DNA of 64,000 nucleotides from G963676655 sp963676655. Its GTDB lineage: Bacteria; Verrucomicrobiota; Lentisphaeria; Victivallales; Victivallaceae. A program made the position numbers and the translations under genes. The notes below the pieces were generated by a model. That model had not been told where the DNA came from and made no database searches. It was given only the letters and a program-made list of their open reading frames with translations. The stretch covers positions 2,542,001 through 2,606,000 of the forward strand of contig CAXXKX010000003.1 in the NCBI GenBank assembly GCA_963676655.2, read 5' to 3'. Positions 1 through 9,405 of this stretch are shown here, piece by piece (position 1 is the first letter of the stretch; each line of letters opens with the position of its first letter).

Positions 1-917
1 TATCGCCAGAATTGACAGATCAATTTGCGCAACATCTCAGGAAGTCAAAAATTGCTGTTGCAACCCATAATAGGAAAATAAAACGATTAAAGAAAATCTT
101 TACTGTTCTAAAAGAGTATCGTTCAGAAGATAATCCATTCAGAGCAAAATCTCTTTTTCGCAAGGAACGTGAAGAACAAGAGAATATCGTCAGGCGACTT
201 TCTTTCACCCGTGATCAGGAAGAAGCGTTGCTAAAGGTCTTGGAAGATAATCAACACAAGGTAATGAACAAGCCTGAAATCAGGGTAATCTATCACCTTG
301 GGATGTTTACGGGGCAGAGGCTGAAGGACTGTGTGTTGCTGCCTTGGGATAAGGTTGATTTGAACCGGAAGCGTATTTGGGTAAAACAATTCAAGACCGG
401 GAAAGAGGTGACAATCCCGATTGCACCTAAATTACTGGAAGTATTAATTGAGGCAAAAGATAGGAAAATTGATCATTACGTGTGTCCCAACGTTGCCAAA
501 CGTTACAATAAGGTCGATAAGAACGGCAAAAACACCGGAAACAATCTGGTTAATATCGATGTATTACGGGTTATTAAGTGGATTGGACTGGAACCATCGG
601 TAAAAGTTCCGGAACGGGCAAAGAAAGTAACGGTTTACGGTTTTCATTCACTACGTCATAGCTTTGCGTCTCATTGTGCAGAAGCTGGAGTACCGAAGGC
701 AGTTGTTTTGTCTATTCTGGGAACAAATTCAGAAATTGTCGATAAACATTATACTCATATCGGAGAGGAAGCCCAGGAAAAGGCCATTATGGCAATTGCC
801 GGTAATTATTCAGTTGCATCGGATCGTGATAGAATTGAAAAAGCATTGAAGATAATTGATGGAATGGACGATAAAAGTGAAGCCGTTCAAGAAATTGAAA
901 AGGCATTACGGACTTGA
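1..917 (+). CDS. Tyrosine recombinase/integrase, 5'-truncated by window edge
   Basis: Site-specific recombinase of the phage-integrase family, which cuts and rejoins DNA through a catalytic tyrosine. The reading frame is open to base 3 with no convincing start (a TTG lies at 12), so the N-terminus is probably outside the window. The visible part has a helical SAM-like core-binding region, then the catalytic domain: first Arg in FTGQRLKD, the H-x-x-R box in FHSLRHSF, and the nucleophile Tyr in DKHYTHIG. The 3' end overlaps the convergent excisionase-like gene by 12 bp. With the adjacent accessory genes it suggests an integrated element. No tRNA or direct-repeat attachment site was recognised. 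Confidence 0.9.
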   Translation, partial: SPELTDQFAQHLRKSKIAVATHNRKIKRLKKIFTVLKEYRSEDNPFRAKSLFRKEREEQENIVRRLSFTRDQEEALLKVLEDNQHKVMNKPEIRVIYHLGMFTGQRLKDCVLLPWDKVDLNRKRIWVKQFKTGKEVTIPIAPKLLEVLIEAKDRKIDHYVCPNVAKRYNKVDKNGKNTGNNLVNIDVLRVIKWIGLEPSVKVPERAKKVTVYGFHSLRHSFASHCAEAGVPKAVVLSILGTNSEIVDKHYTHIGEEAQEKAIMAIAGNYSVASDRDRIEKALKIIDGMDDKSEAVQEIEKALRT

Positions 918-1241
918 ATCATCTGCCATAATATACTCAACTATATCAACATTCCGATAACGGACAGCCGAACCAACCATACGACGGGAAAAAGGAAATG
1001 CGTTCTCTTTTTCCAGTTTCTTAAAATTGCTGTATCCCAGTCCGAGCATTTCAGCTGCTTCTCTCTGATCAACCAGCTTGGGAACGATAGCAGGAAGTAA
1101 CTCTCCCCTGCTTGCCAGATGCTTGAGATTGGCATGAATGGACTGTTCTTCCGAAACAAGGATCACGCCTTCTTCTACAAGCGGCTTCATCAACCTGGCA
1201 AGCAGTTTTACAGTTCTCAATCTTATGTTAGGATTTTGCAT
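906..1241 (-). CDS. Small DNA-binding protein, excisionase/AlpA-like helix-turn-helix
   Basis: A 111-residue protein. The C-terminal half fits a MerR/excisionase-type winged helix: a helix-turn-helix in LVDQREAAEMLGLGYSNFKK, followed by the wing-like FSRRMVGSAVRYRNVDIVEY with the Arg-Tyr that usually precedes the last helix. Such proteins act as recombination directionality factors or as local regulators of mobile elements. The N-terminal 60 residues (helical, charged) are not recognised. It converges on the integrase gene with a 12-bp overlap and lies 21 bp downstream of the kinase gene on the same strand, so it may be the last gene of the kinase operon. Function is inferred from motif and position. 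Confidence 0.7.
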   Translation of the reverse strand: MQNPNIRLRTVKLLARLMKPLVEEGVILVSEEQSIHANLKHLASRGELLPAIVPKLVDQREAAEMLGLGYSNFKKLEKENAFPFSRRMVGSAVRYRNVDIVEYIMADDSSP

Positions 1242-1262
1242 AATTATTTTATTTACCCCATG

Positions 1263-2351
1263 TTATCGAAGGTTGATTTCAAAGTTTAAATTTGCGATCT
1301 GAACATGGTTCCGGTCGGTAATGTCGAACCAGTTGTCTGTTACCGTTGCGCCGTTCAGATATATCTTGTTTTTGTTTGCCATATCCCTAATCCTGGCGTT
1401 GATGCCGTCAAAATCGAGTTCAAACTGCTCTTCGGATATGAAATAGTTCTCAGGGGCAATATCTTTGCGGCCAATAATATGTTTTCCGTAAGGCAAATAC
1501 AGTGGTTCGCCATTATCGGCAATAAGAGCGCATGTTGACCTTATCGACTGTTCTTGACTCAGATTCTGCAATTCGTTCAACATTGAACGACTGTTTGAAT
1601 ATCTGCTGCACGGATTTGCTTGTACAGCTTTTTTGATGATTTCCGACAAGCGAGGATTTGGCGTTTCAAACATATGAACCTTGTTATTATTCATTTGCTC
1701 CATGAATTCTTCCGTGCCTAAGCTGGCCTCATATAACACCATGCCGATGGAATAAATATCCGTAGCCGCAGACAATGTCTGTCGGTTCTGTATTTCCGGA
1801 GCTGCATACGGAGGAGTTCCCAACGATATTTCCGGCGTACAGCCTATCTTCTCAAAACATGTCAGGTCAATAAGTTTGACATGGTCCCACGGGGTAATTA
1901 TGATATTATCCGGCTTGATGTCCGTTGAAACAATGCCGGCACGATGTAAGTCGCAGCAGGCAATCGCAAGGCATTTACCCAAATGTCGCACCTGCTCCTC
2001 GGTGAGCCCCGGAGCTGATGCCAGGACATCTCCGAGGCTTTTCCCCTGAATATACGGCATGACCGAGTGGATAAAGCCGTTTTCCACGAATACGTATTGA
2101 CTCTCAACAATATAAGTGCTGTTGATATTGAGTTCAGTTTCCTGATGTATACGTTTTTTAAGCTGTTCCGAAATGCTGTCACAGAAAAAACGCTTGACGG
2201 CAAACTTTTTCCCGGCTGCATCTTTGCAGATCAGAACGATTGCGGTTCCCCCTGGAGCTCCGGCGATATCAACCACCGTGTATTTTCCTACTTGCGAACC
2301 GATTTCCGGGTACATTTCTCTCGAACTTGGTTTAGGCATACTGAAAAACAT
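1263..2351 (-). CDS. Serine/threonine protein kinase with C-terminal FHA-like domain
   Basis: Hanks-type kinase of 362 residues. The ATP-binding Lys is in FAVKRF; the catalytic loop keeps Asp and Asn (TDIKPDNI), although the preceding HRD is altered to HRAGIVSTD; the metal-binding DFG is DLT (LIDLTCFE); the APE motif is present (PYAAPEI). The last ~90 residues look like a forkhead-associated domain: HIIGRKD, a Ser region ISEEQFEL, and KIYLNGATV near the end, a phosphothreonine-reading fold. No membrane segment. The ribosome-binding site is GAGGTG just before ATG. The gene is 8 bp downstream of a PP2C phosphatase gene and follows a von Willebrand A gene. That set resembles the predicted TerY-P triad (vWA, PP2C, kinase) described in tellurite-resistance-like systems. 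Confidence 0.9.
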   Translation of the reverse strand: MFFSMPKPSSREMYPEIGSQVGKYTVVDIAGAPGGTAIVLICKDAAGKKFAVKRFFCDSISEQLKKRIHQETELNINSTYIVESQYVFVENGFIHSVMPYIQGKSLGDVLASAPGLTEEQVRHLGKCLAIACCDLHRAGIVSTDIKPDNIIITPWDHVKLIDLTCFEKIGCTPEISLGTPPYAAPEIQNRQTLSAATDIYSIGMVLYEASLGTEEFMEQMNNNKVHMFETPNPRLSEIIKKAVQANPCSRYSNSRSMLNELQNLSQEQSIRSTCALIADNGEPLYLPYGKHIIGRKDIAPENYFISEEQFELDFDGINARIRDMANKNKIYLNGATVTDNWFDITDRNHVQIANLNFEINLR

Positions 2352-2359
2352 TTTTCACC

Positions 2360-3151
2360 TCAACTTTCTTTGCTTGTGTTTTCGATAATACTTTTTCCGC
2401 GCATGCGTTTGGGCAAACGCATTACCCTGGTCGCCAGTACCGTGATATTGTCCGTTGACCCGCTTGCATAGCTGGCATCAATCAACTCACCCGGTAATTC
2501 TTTTGTGAGGCGATTGCGACTCAATATCGATTTAAGTTCCTCGCCCGGTAAATAGTCGATGCCATCGCTGGCAACGATAACTGTAAATGGCGGCTTCAGA
2601 TTCATCACATTCACATCCGGAGTCGCGTCCTTATGTCCGATACAGCGGGTTAGAATCGACGACAAACCTTTTTGCTTTTCGACTTCCTCACGGGAGTCGC
2701 CTTGACTTATCAGATGTTCGCTGAGGGTATGGGGCGGGTTTGTCAACAAAATCATTTTATCGCCCGTTTGCACAATGGCGGGACTATCACCTACCCAGAA
2801 TGCAATAACGGTTGAGTTATAGATACAAACCATGGTCAGAGTCGTTCCGCAGGAACTGAACTTCGGGCAGACCCGCTTCAAATTCATAATTGCTTCAGAA
2901 GTTCGGTTAATTGCTTCGACACCAATATTACGGATGCTATCTTCAGCAATATTATCTTCGTGAGAGATTCCGTAAACGAATGCTCCGATAAAGTATTCGG
3001 CTGCACATAGTGCGACTTTCTCGGCATTCTCACCGCCATTTCCATCGCATACGAGCATACATTCAATGTCCTTGACTGAGAATTCAGCGAAACAATCCTG
3101 ATTGGATTCACGCAGGCCGGTAATAGATTTTGATGCTTTCAGATAATTCAT
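2360..3151 (-). CDS. PP2C-family protein phosphatase
   Basis: A 263-residue metal-dependent Ser/Thr phosphatase with the family motifs in order: RESNQDCF near the N-terminus, VCDGNGGE (metal-binding Asp-Gly), GDSPAIV, ASDGIDYL and STDNITVLATR. It most likely opposes the kinase encoded just downstream. Cytoplasmic, no signal peptide or membrane segment. The gene sits between the vWA and kinase genes with 8-9 bp gaps and the same GAGGTGAAAAA-ATG start region as the kinase, so the three are probably made together. Confidence 0.9.
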   Translation of the reverse strand: MNYLKASKSITGLRESNQDCFAEFSVKDIECMLVCDGNGGENAEKVALCAAEYFIGAFVYGISHEDNIAEDSIRNIGVEAINRTSEAIMNLKRVCPKFSSCGTTLTMVCIYNSTVIAFWVGDSPAIVQTGDKMILLTNPPHTLSEHLISQGDSREEVEKQKGLSSILTRCIGHKDATPDVNVMNLKPPFTVIVASDGIDYLPGEELKSILSRNRLTKELPGELIDASYASGSTDNITVLATRVMRLPKRMRGKSIIENTSKES

Positions 3152-3160
3152 TTTTTCACC

Positions 3161-3832
3161 TCAATTAGTAATAGTTTGTGTTTGTGTCCGCATAAATCCG
3201 CTAAGCTGTTTTGCAGACTCGAAATGTTTGTACAACTTACCTTCCGACAATGAGCCACTGGCGAGTTCCAGCATTAAATCTTCATCTATTTCACTTCCGT
3301 GTCCGAAGCCGATGAAATGAAGTTGAACTCCGCTATTTCTGAGCTTTTCCGCGATTTCATAACACTCTCCGTCAGTTCCCATTCCGTCAGTCACGCAATA
3401 ACAGCGTTTCTGGTAGCCGGAAGGAGCCTTGCTGAACTGCTCGTATGCTTTATTGAGCGCGCTTCGCATACCAGTTGCACCGCTGGTTGTACACGCCTGT
3501 ACAGCTCTGATAGCGGAAAGTTTTTCCCGCAAAGGCTGCATCGGGATAACCAAATTTGACGGATCGTCAAAAGTGATCAAGGAAAAGTAAGTATTTTCCG
3601 GCAGCTTGCTGATAAACATTGTCGCTGCCTCTTTTTCTCCAACCAGCTTTTCGCGTTTGTCGTTCTGACTGATCGGTTCTTGCGTGGACCCGGAAACGTC
3701 GATAAGCATGATGTTTGCGGTTTGCTTAATCATTGCCGTTCTTCGGATAGCCGGGACCATTGAGTAAGATTCGTTGTTTGGGGTGCGGTTGTTTCCATTT
3801 TCAATTTCGGACCAGATTCTTGTGGAACTCAT
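3161..3832 (-). CDS. von Willebrand factor A domain protein, TerY-like
   Basis: A 223-residue single vWA domain. The MIDAS metal site is visible as DVSGST near residue 45, a Thr in the TSGATGM loop, and the Asp of VTDGMGTDGE. These domains bind protein ligands through a coordinated divalent metal. Cytoplasmic by sequence. It is the first gene of the vWA-PP2C-kinase set, and this order matches the TerY-P type triads, where the vWA protein is thought to be the scaffold or substrate of the phospho-switch. The substrate here is unknown. Confidence 0.88.
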   Translation of the reverse strand: MSSTRIWSEIENGNNRTPNNESYSMVPAIRRTAMIKQTANIMLIDVSGSTQEPISQNDKREKLVGEKEAATMFISKLPENTYFSLITFDDPSNLVIPMQPLREKLSAIRAVQACTTSGATGMRSALNKAYEQFSKAPSGYQKRCYCVTDGMGTDGECYEIAEKLRNSGVQLHFIGFGHGSEIDEDLMLELASGSLSEGKLYKHFESAKQLSGFMRTQTQTITN

Positions 3833-3914
3833 TTTTCTGCCTTTCTATTTTGTTTTTTGTTTGATGCCCAGTAAGGGCATTACTTTCTGTTATTTATCGA
3901 TTACGGGGAATGTC

Positions 3915-4298
3915 TTATTTGCCCTCCTTTCTCTTCCGCCTGATTTCAACGTTCACCAATGGGGAATTTTTGATTTTGTATATTGCATCGAAATACCGGG
4001 CTTGTACTGTTTTGTGATCCCGGTTGATTTCTCTTCCAATCTCACGGAATGACTTATATTCGACCGCATGGCCGATTAAAGCTTTTCGTTCCTCTTCTGA
4101 GAACTCATCGAATATAATCAGCATTTGAAATAATTTGCGAGCAAGATAATTGTTAACGGCATCTTTCAAACATTTCCCGAATTCATTATCAAACAGCGGG
4201 CTATCGTTTAAAGCCCCGAAATCAAAATCGACAGAAATGGCGGCTGAATCCTCCCACCATCTTTTGTCTTTGTCTTGATTGTCGTTTGATGTTTTCAT
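3915..4298 (-). CDS. Sigma-70 region 4-like helix-turn-helix protein
   Basis: A 127-residue cytoplasmic protein. The N-terminal 50 residues are acidic. The C-terminal half resembles sigma-factor region 4: FSEEERKALIGHAVEYKSFREIGREINRDHKTVQARYFDAIYKIK, split as a helix, turn and recognition helix, as in ECF sigma factors. No clear region 2, so it is unlikely to be a complete sigma factor. It may be a short regulator that binds DNA or RNA polymerase. It lies 82 bp upstream of the vWA gene on the same strand and could be the first gene of that operon. Confidence 0.65.
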   Translation of the reverse strand: MKTSNDNQDKDKRWWEDSAAISVDFDFGALNDSPLFDNEFGKCLKDAVNNYLARKLFQMLIIFDEFSEEERKALIGHAVEYKSFREIGREINRDHKTVQARYFDAIYKIKNSPLVNVEIRRKRKEGK

Positions 4299-4403
4299 GT
4301 CTTGTTTTCCATCTGTAATTTTTTGCTCTAGTTAAAGCTTACAGGCAGGTCACAAAATATGATATAAGGTCAAGGGGGCAGAAAAAGGGGCAGAAATGCA
4401 CAA

Positions 4404-4438
4404 TAAAAAAGACTCTCATTACTCAGTGATAATGAGAG
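4404..4438 (-). terminator. Rho-independent terminator for the winged-helix/M48 operon
   Basis: A perfect 9-bp stem (CTCTCATTA at 4413-4421 with TAATGAGAG at 4430-4438, loop of 8) is followed on the minus strand by a T-rich run (complement of the A run at 4404-4410). It sits about 95 bp past the stop codon at 4532, where the minus-strand operon ends. The rest of the 4299-4531 gap shows no gene. Confidence 0.75.
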
Positions 4439-4531
4439 CCTTAGGTATAATTTTAAATATATTTTTTTAGTAGAGGGTTATACTCGACGAAAAGAGAGGG
4501 ATAGAAAACAACAGAAACTCACTGTGACTTT

Positions 4532-5380
4532 TTAGTGAGAATATATCGAAATATTGTCCGGATGGGTTGATATGCGGTAACCGTGAGATTGCCTGCTTTC
4601 GATTAACTCGGAGAAATCTTGCGGTAATTCTTTTCTCAGTTCCGCTATTCTGTGGCGAATGTAATTATCCGTCTTGTTAATTTCTCCTTTTGCATTAATC
4701 CAGTCAGGAACCTTGACCGCGATTTCATCCCAGCTAACCCAGCCTCCGGTAGTCATGCAAAGTTCGGCGATAGCCTTAAACAACTGAAGTTTCACTCGAG
4801 AAAGTTTAACCGAGACTTCTTCAAAACCGGAGTTGATTATTACTTCCCGCGAAACAGGATTGATTGTCAGCAGGCAATTATAGGTGAATTTTGACGATAT
4901 AACCGGTTTACGTACAGATTCTCGCGTCTTTTGATGTTGCGCCCTGATTAATTCATTCGTTTCATCAAACTGTTCTTTAATAAGGTTGCTAAGAGCATGG
5001 CTATTTTCACTTTCCAGATCATCCAATATAAAACGAAATCTTCTCAATATCTTATTTTTATTTAACATTTCAGTTGAACGTTTTTCAGCAATATTTCGGA
5101 TACGTTCTGCCAATTCCACCCCCAATACCGGTTGTTTTATCATAAATGCTTCAAAAACTATTGCCAGGTCATCAGCCATTGAGACTGCTTCTGAATTCAG
5201 CGTATCCGTCGCGGCAAGTCCGATAATTTCTTTCATATTTCCGGAAAGAACAATATTTTCTTTATCCAGTATTGTTTCCCATGCAACATTAAACCACATT
5301 GCCTTACCTGGATATGACGAAAGAAAAATCTTTTTTGCAAAGACCTTGGCTTCATCTGGAGTTACAATAAACATTTCCAT
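4532..5380 (-). CDS. Winged-helix (OmpR/PhoB-type) DNA-binding protein
   Basis: A 282-residue cytoplasmic protein. The N-terminal ~150 residues are helical and unrecognised. The C-terminal ~100 residues fit a response-regulator output domain: a beta strand region, helices around LSRVKLQLFKAIAELC, a recognition helix in DNYIRHRIAELRKEL, and the terminal hairpin ESRQSHGYRIS typical of trans_reg_C. No receiver domain is present, so control is not by classical phosphorelay. The ATG lies 3 bp after the stop of the upstream M48 peptidase gene, so the two are probably translationally coupled. A regulator paired with a membrane protease suggests signal-dependent control, but that is inference. Confidence 0.75.
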   Translation of the reverse strand: MEMFIVTPDEAKVFAKKIFLSSYPGKAMWFNVAWETILDKENIVLSGNMKEIIGLAATDTLNSEAVSMADDLAIVFEAFMIKQPVLGVELAERIRNIAEKRSTEMLNKNKILRRFRFILDDLESENSHALSNLIKEQFDETNELIRAQHQKTRESVRKPVISSKFTYNCLLTINPVSREVIINSGFEEVSVKLSRVKLQLFKAIAELCMTTGGWVSWDEIAVKVPDWINAKGEINKTDNYIRHRIAELRKELPQDFSELIESRQSHGYRISTHPDNISIYSH

Positions 5381-5383
5381 AAT

Positions 5384-7306
5384 TCATCCGGCATTGTCAA
5401 AGTTTTTTATAAAAGTTACCCTCTCATCATAAGGTACATGCAGATAGGTGGTAAACCAACCATGAAATATGAAAAAAGTAAATAATCGTAAATCAAAAAC
5501 TCGTTTATCAAACCATTTTTTCTGACGGTAACTGTTGGCCTCTGAAATTATATCTTCAACCATTCCGATTTTCTTGTAAGCAGGAAGCCCATAAGCGGCC
5601 TCCTGCCTTGCTGCATCCAGGCCAATCTTAATTTTTTGTTTTTCCTGTATTTCAAATAAATCCAATAACGCTTTACGACCAATATCGGTATTGTTCTCCA
5701 GCCAGGTTAAAGCAAAAATATCCGCTTCGGCTTCCATCTCTTTGGAGTTTTTCAAGATTACTGAACCAAAGCCTTCTCCCAGAAACGTCCATCTGGATAA
5801 GAAATTCATAATTGCAAAAACAAATGAATGTCCAGCATTCAGATGCCCCATTTCATGAACGATCAATGCAGTTAAAGCATCCTCCGGAAGGTCCTGTGCC
5901 GCGGAGGTCACCGCGACAATACTACGCATCAAAGGAATTGGAGGAACTATGCAATATGCATTGATAAGATCCGACTCAATAACTCTTACATATGGCCTTT
6001 TGATTTGACATTCCTTTGATATGCTGGCTACTGTTTTTAGAATATTTTCGCGCTCTCTCATGCATCCAATTCGAGCCAATATACGCATGAAGGTTATAAA
6101 TTGTCTAATATTGTTAACTACCACATACATAATAAAAAATATCAATGGGAAAAAATAAATAACAAAGAATATACGGATAAACGCTAAAGTATAATCACCA
6201 CAGTGGATTGTGTTTGTAAATGGCAACAACACTATTGCGGCATCTTTGATGAGTTTACTTGCTCCACTATTTGAAAAAATATAATTCTGCCCCAGGAAAC
6301 AATATTCCATGAGATTGGCACACATTAATAAAGTAATCAAACATCCGCCGTTTGCAATTAACCATATTATTAGCACTGCAATTGTAACGGATAAAGGGCG
6401 CTTTTCTTCAATTACAACTTCATTGTTATTTGATCGAACTTTATTTATTGAATCAACAAACATCAGCATCGTATTTTTAAAGACTATTAAGCCTAATAAA
6501 AAAATGATACCCATTGCAAACAACATACTCAAGGCACTTACAGTCGATAGACAAAGAACCAGCACGGGAGTTATCGCGTATATCATAAGAAGAATTGACG
6601 AATAAAGCAAAATAATGAAATGCGGAGACCTGGTCAACTGATTTTGATCGCTTTTTAAACAAAAAAGGATTACTGCTCCTATCCCCAAGGTACAATAAAT
6701 GATTGTAGATAACGATGGATGTATAAAATAATGTGGAACGCATAGTATAGCGATTAAGGATAATGAGTATACTGTTGCATTCCACGTATATTTGGGAATT
6801 GATACCTTTTCGACAACTTCAGGGTTGTATCCTATTGTTTTTAATCTGAAAAACAGTTTCATATAATGATCATTGATAAAAATTCTATACAAAGTAAACA
6901 TTAATAAAATAAAGCCAATAAATACAACAAGAATGCAAGCGGAAATAACTGAATCGCTCTTCAAGAAGCTATACGACACATACTGTGTTCCGAAAAGTAT
7001 AATTATAGCAACAGTTAGGAGAGAATAGGTTAATCCAGTGAATCTCCTAGAATACTCGTATGAATATTCCAAACGTGTAGCATACGGCTCTTCAGCACAC
7101 AAAACACATTTTATTATTTCCGGAGACTTTAATCGAAAGAATAATTTTGGCAGCTTTAATTTATTGATAACAATTAAAGCCGTTTTCATCGGCTTTTCTT
7201 TAGTTACCTCAACCGAAAACCCATCATTGCTGAAAAAAGCAACTAGATCCTCCTCTATATCAGAAATATTACCAGTAAGTTTCCAGATATTTTTTGCTAC
7301 ATTCAT
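5384..7306 (-). CDS. Membrane-embedded M48-family zinc metallopeptidase
   Basis: A 640-residue protein with many hydrophobic segments in the first 430 residues (about ten predicted membrane spans), followed by a cytosol- or membrane-facing peptidase domain. The zinc motif HEMGH is at residues 484-488, and the third ligand is in the EMEAEAD motif about 50 residues later, as in HtpX/Ste24 (M48) proteases. This is longer than HtpX (about 290 residues) because of the extra N-terminal membrane part. It is followed after 3 bp by a winged-helix regulator, so it may act on, or signal through, that protein. Substrate unknown. Confidence 0.85.
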   Translation of the reverse strand: MNVAKNIWKLTGNISDIEEDLVAFFSNDGFSVEVTKEKPMKTALIVINKLKLPKLFFRLKSPEIIKCVLCAEEPYATRLEYSYEYSRRFTGLTYSLLTVAIIILFGTQYVSYSFLKSDSVISACILVVFIGFILLMFTLYRIFINDHYMKLFFRLKTIGYNPEVVEKVSIPKYTWNATVYSLSLIAILCVPHYFIHPSLSTIIYCTLGIGAVILFCLKSDQNQLTRSPHFIILLYSSILLMIYAITPVLVLCLSTVSALSMLFAMGIIFLLGLIVFKNTMLMFVDSINKVRSNNNEVVIEEKRPLSVTIAVLIIWLIANGGCLITLLMCANLMEYCFLGQNYIFSNSGASKLIKDAAIVLLPFTNTIHCGDYTLAFIRIFFVIYFFPLIFFIMYVVVNNIRQFITFMRILARIGCMRERENILKTVASISKECQIKRPYVRVIESDLINAYCIVPPIPLMRSIVAVTSAAQDLPEDALTALIVHEMGHLNAGHSFVFAIMNFLSRWTFLGEGFGSVILKNSKEMEAEADIFALTWLENNTDIGRKALLDLFEIQEKQKIKIGLDAARQEAAYGLPAYKKIGMVEDIISEANSYRQKKWFDKRVFDLRLFTFFIFHGWFTTYLHVPYDERVTFIKNFDNAG

Positions 7307-7377
7307 ACAACACCCAAGTTATGCCCTCTCAAAACATACTTGTAAAATACCAACAGCTATATCAGATTACAAGGATT

Positions 7378-9405
7378 TCAAAGGAATTTATTATCCGAAA
7401 GATGTTCAAGAGTTGCTGATGATTTCTTATGACCGAGCTGTTCCAACTGAGTCTTCAGGTTATTTAAAATCGTTTCAGATACACACAGAGTCCAAACTTC
7501 ATTCCAGCCAGCAGTGAGGTCTTTTTCGATATTAGAGATTTCGCCTTGAGGGCTCATGGCGATTTCAACTGCGATGGTTTTACCTGATTTATCTTTCAGA
7601 CCTATGTCAGCACATTTACCGTTTTTGCATTCTTCGATCACGGCTTTATAGCCTTGTTTTTCAAATACGGATTTAAGCCGGTGCTGATGAAACCGGTGCA
7701 GAAACCCGCCTTTACCAGCGCCTAGGTTTTGTTGACCAATTAGTTCAATGGCTTGTTTTGTCAGCTCATAAAATTTCTGTGGACGCCCGCGATCATTAAC
7801 CTTTATTTCATGTTCAACCAAATAACCAGTCTCTATCAATTCGGAATACAGTTTCCCGGCCATATAAGTTGTGAAATTCAATTCCTGCTGTCTTTCAGTT
7901 GCCGGTACATACGGACGGTTTTTAATATCCCACAATAAAGCGATTTCATTTTCACCCAATTCATTGTCAGGTTGTTGTACTTGCGAATTTCCGGCATCAA
8001 CGGCCTCGACAGACACTTCATCGCCTTCAACAACAACATCTTTTGTAAGCTCAGCAAGTATCGGTTGCATATGCTTTTCTACTTCATAATCTGTAATATT
8101 TTTATCAACCTGAAGTTCCGGTATATGAATCATAAACGGCCTGGTATATCCTCCCGCCAACTTGATAAGTGCCGATTTTAATGGCAGAGAGTTCAAACAC
8201 TTTTGCTGTTCCGCATTCAACCCCATGGAATATGACATTGCCCTGATGTCTCTTGTCGCGGTCAGGTTAAGCGTTATTGTGGAAAAAATATTGGCATGAA
8301 CTGCATGATCCAGCGCTGATGGCATTTGATCCGCCATTATCAGTGCCTGGCCAAATTCACGCGCCAGGGAAACAAGCTGACTGACCAGCGGGATTCCAAG
8401 CGAAAACAGACGCTTCGCCTCATCAAACATCAATACATGTTTCAGTTCGCCGCGTTTTGCCAGATTCAGGCGATAGGTAAATATCCAGTGAAATATCATG
8501 GTCGCGAGAAAAGTTTGATATTCAATTGTCAGTCCATCGAGCTCCAATACCACCTGTTGATTCAATAAATCATCCATCGCAAAACCTTTTCCGTATACAG
8601 AATGTCCCAGAATACTGATAAATGGCCTCAATCGGAGTTGGATAGTTCGGATGCTATCCTTGGTACTGTTCGGGCAACTGCCGTCAGACAGTCTCCTGTT
8701 TAACGCATCACTGAACTTGCCCATAGTCGGAATGCCGGGGTGGTCATAAATTGACATCAGTGTTTCAAGGAAAATGGCTTTGGCGGAAGGAGCCGCACTG
8801 GCATAAAAATTTCCAAAGAATATATCCGTAAATATTGAGGCCCATTGCACGGCTGGAGTTCCCTGCGGAGCTGTCAACGGATTGAACTGAAAATTTTTCC
8901 AGTTGAATATATGAAGTTTATCACTGCTTCTGAGCAAACACCGATAATCGCGTTTAAAGTCAAATATCCAGAATGGAATTCCGAGTTTTGCCAGGTTTGA
9001 CAAGATGATGATTAATAAAGTAGTTTTACCCGCTCCGGCGCGCCCGCTTACCAGCATGTGCTGCATAAGTTCATTGCGACTAATTCCAAATGGATAACTA
9101 ATTTTGCGAATCTCATCATACACATAACCAATTTTGATTTCCCCGTTGATAGCTCCCGGCGGCGGATACGGTAAAAACGGATTATTGCTTTGTGCCAAAG
9201 CGATATAGGCCGGAGATTTCGTGATAAGTTTATGCACGCGGTTAACTATCTGCTTAACCGCTGGCTGATCATTACTTTTATACGTAATCATTTTTAACGC
9301 CTGGACAACGCGCGGATCGTTACTCATCCCGGTTTGATGCGCAAGGGCCGATATATAATTGCATGCCCATAGCCCATAACTGATTTTCGGATCTTCTTTA
9401 TTCAT
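7378..9405 (-). CDS. HerA/FtsK-like DNA-pumping ATPase with C-terminal wHTH and nuclease-like region
   Basis: A 675-residue P-loop ATPase. Walker A is SGRAGAGKTTLL and Walker B is HVLMFDEAKRLF, followed by a Gln-rich sensor segment (LIMADQMPS), as in HerA, VirD4 and TraD proteins that move DNA. The region around residues 480-560 resembles a winged helix (LLWDIKNRPYVPATERQ). The end (AVIEECKNGKCADIGLKD, then IAVEIAMS) has the D/E-x-K-like strand pattern of restriction-type nucleases. The start was set at ATG 9405 because its ATGA overlaps the stop of the upstream gene; a GTG lies at 9417. The neighbours are a zinc-finger protein and a small membrane protein. It could be a conjugation coupling protein or a defence ATPase. 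Confidence 0.82.
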   Translation of the reverse strand: MNKEDPKISYGLWACNYISALAHQTGMSNDPRVVQALKMITYKSNDQPAVKQIVNRVHKLITKSPAYIALAQSNNPFLPYPPPGAINGEIKIGYVYDEIRKISYPFGISRNELMQHMLVSGRAGAGKTTLLIIILSNLAKLGIPFWIFDFKRDYRCLLRSSDKLHIFNWKNFQFNPLTAPQGTPAVQWASIFTDIFFGNFYASAAPSAKAIFLETLMSIYDHPGIPTMGKFSDALNRRLSDGSCPNSTKDSIRTIQLRLRPFISILGHSVYGKGFAMDDLLNQQVVLELDGLTIEYQTFLATMIFHWIFTYRLNLAKRGELKHVLMFDEAKRLFSLGIPLVSQLVSLAREFGQALIMADQMPSALDHAVHANIFSTITLNLTATRDIRAMSYSMGLNAEQQKCLNSLPLKSALIKLAGGYTRPFMIHIPELQVDKNITDYEVEKHMQPILAELTKDVVVEGDEVSVEAVDAGNSQVQQPDNELGENEIALLWDIKNRPYVPATERQQELNFTTYMAGKLYSELIETGYLVEHEIKVNDRGRPQKFYELTKQAIELIGQQNLGAGKGGFLHRFHQHRLKSVFEKQGYKAVIEECKNGKCADIGLKDKSGKTIAVEIAMSPQGEISNIEKDLTAGWNEVWTLCVSETILNNLKTQLEQLGHKKSSATLEHLSDNKFL

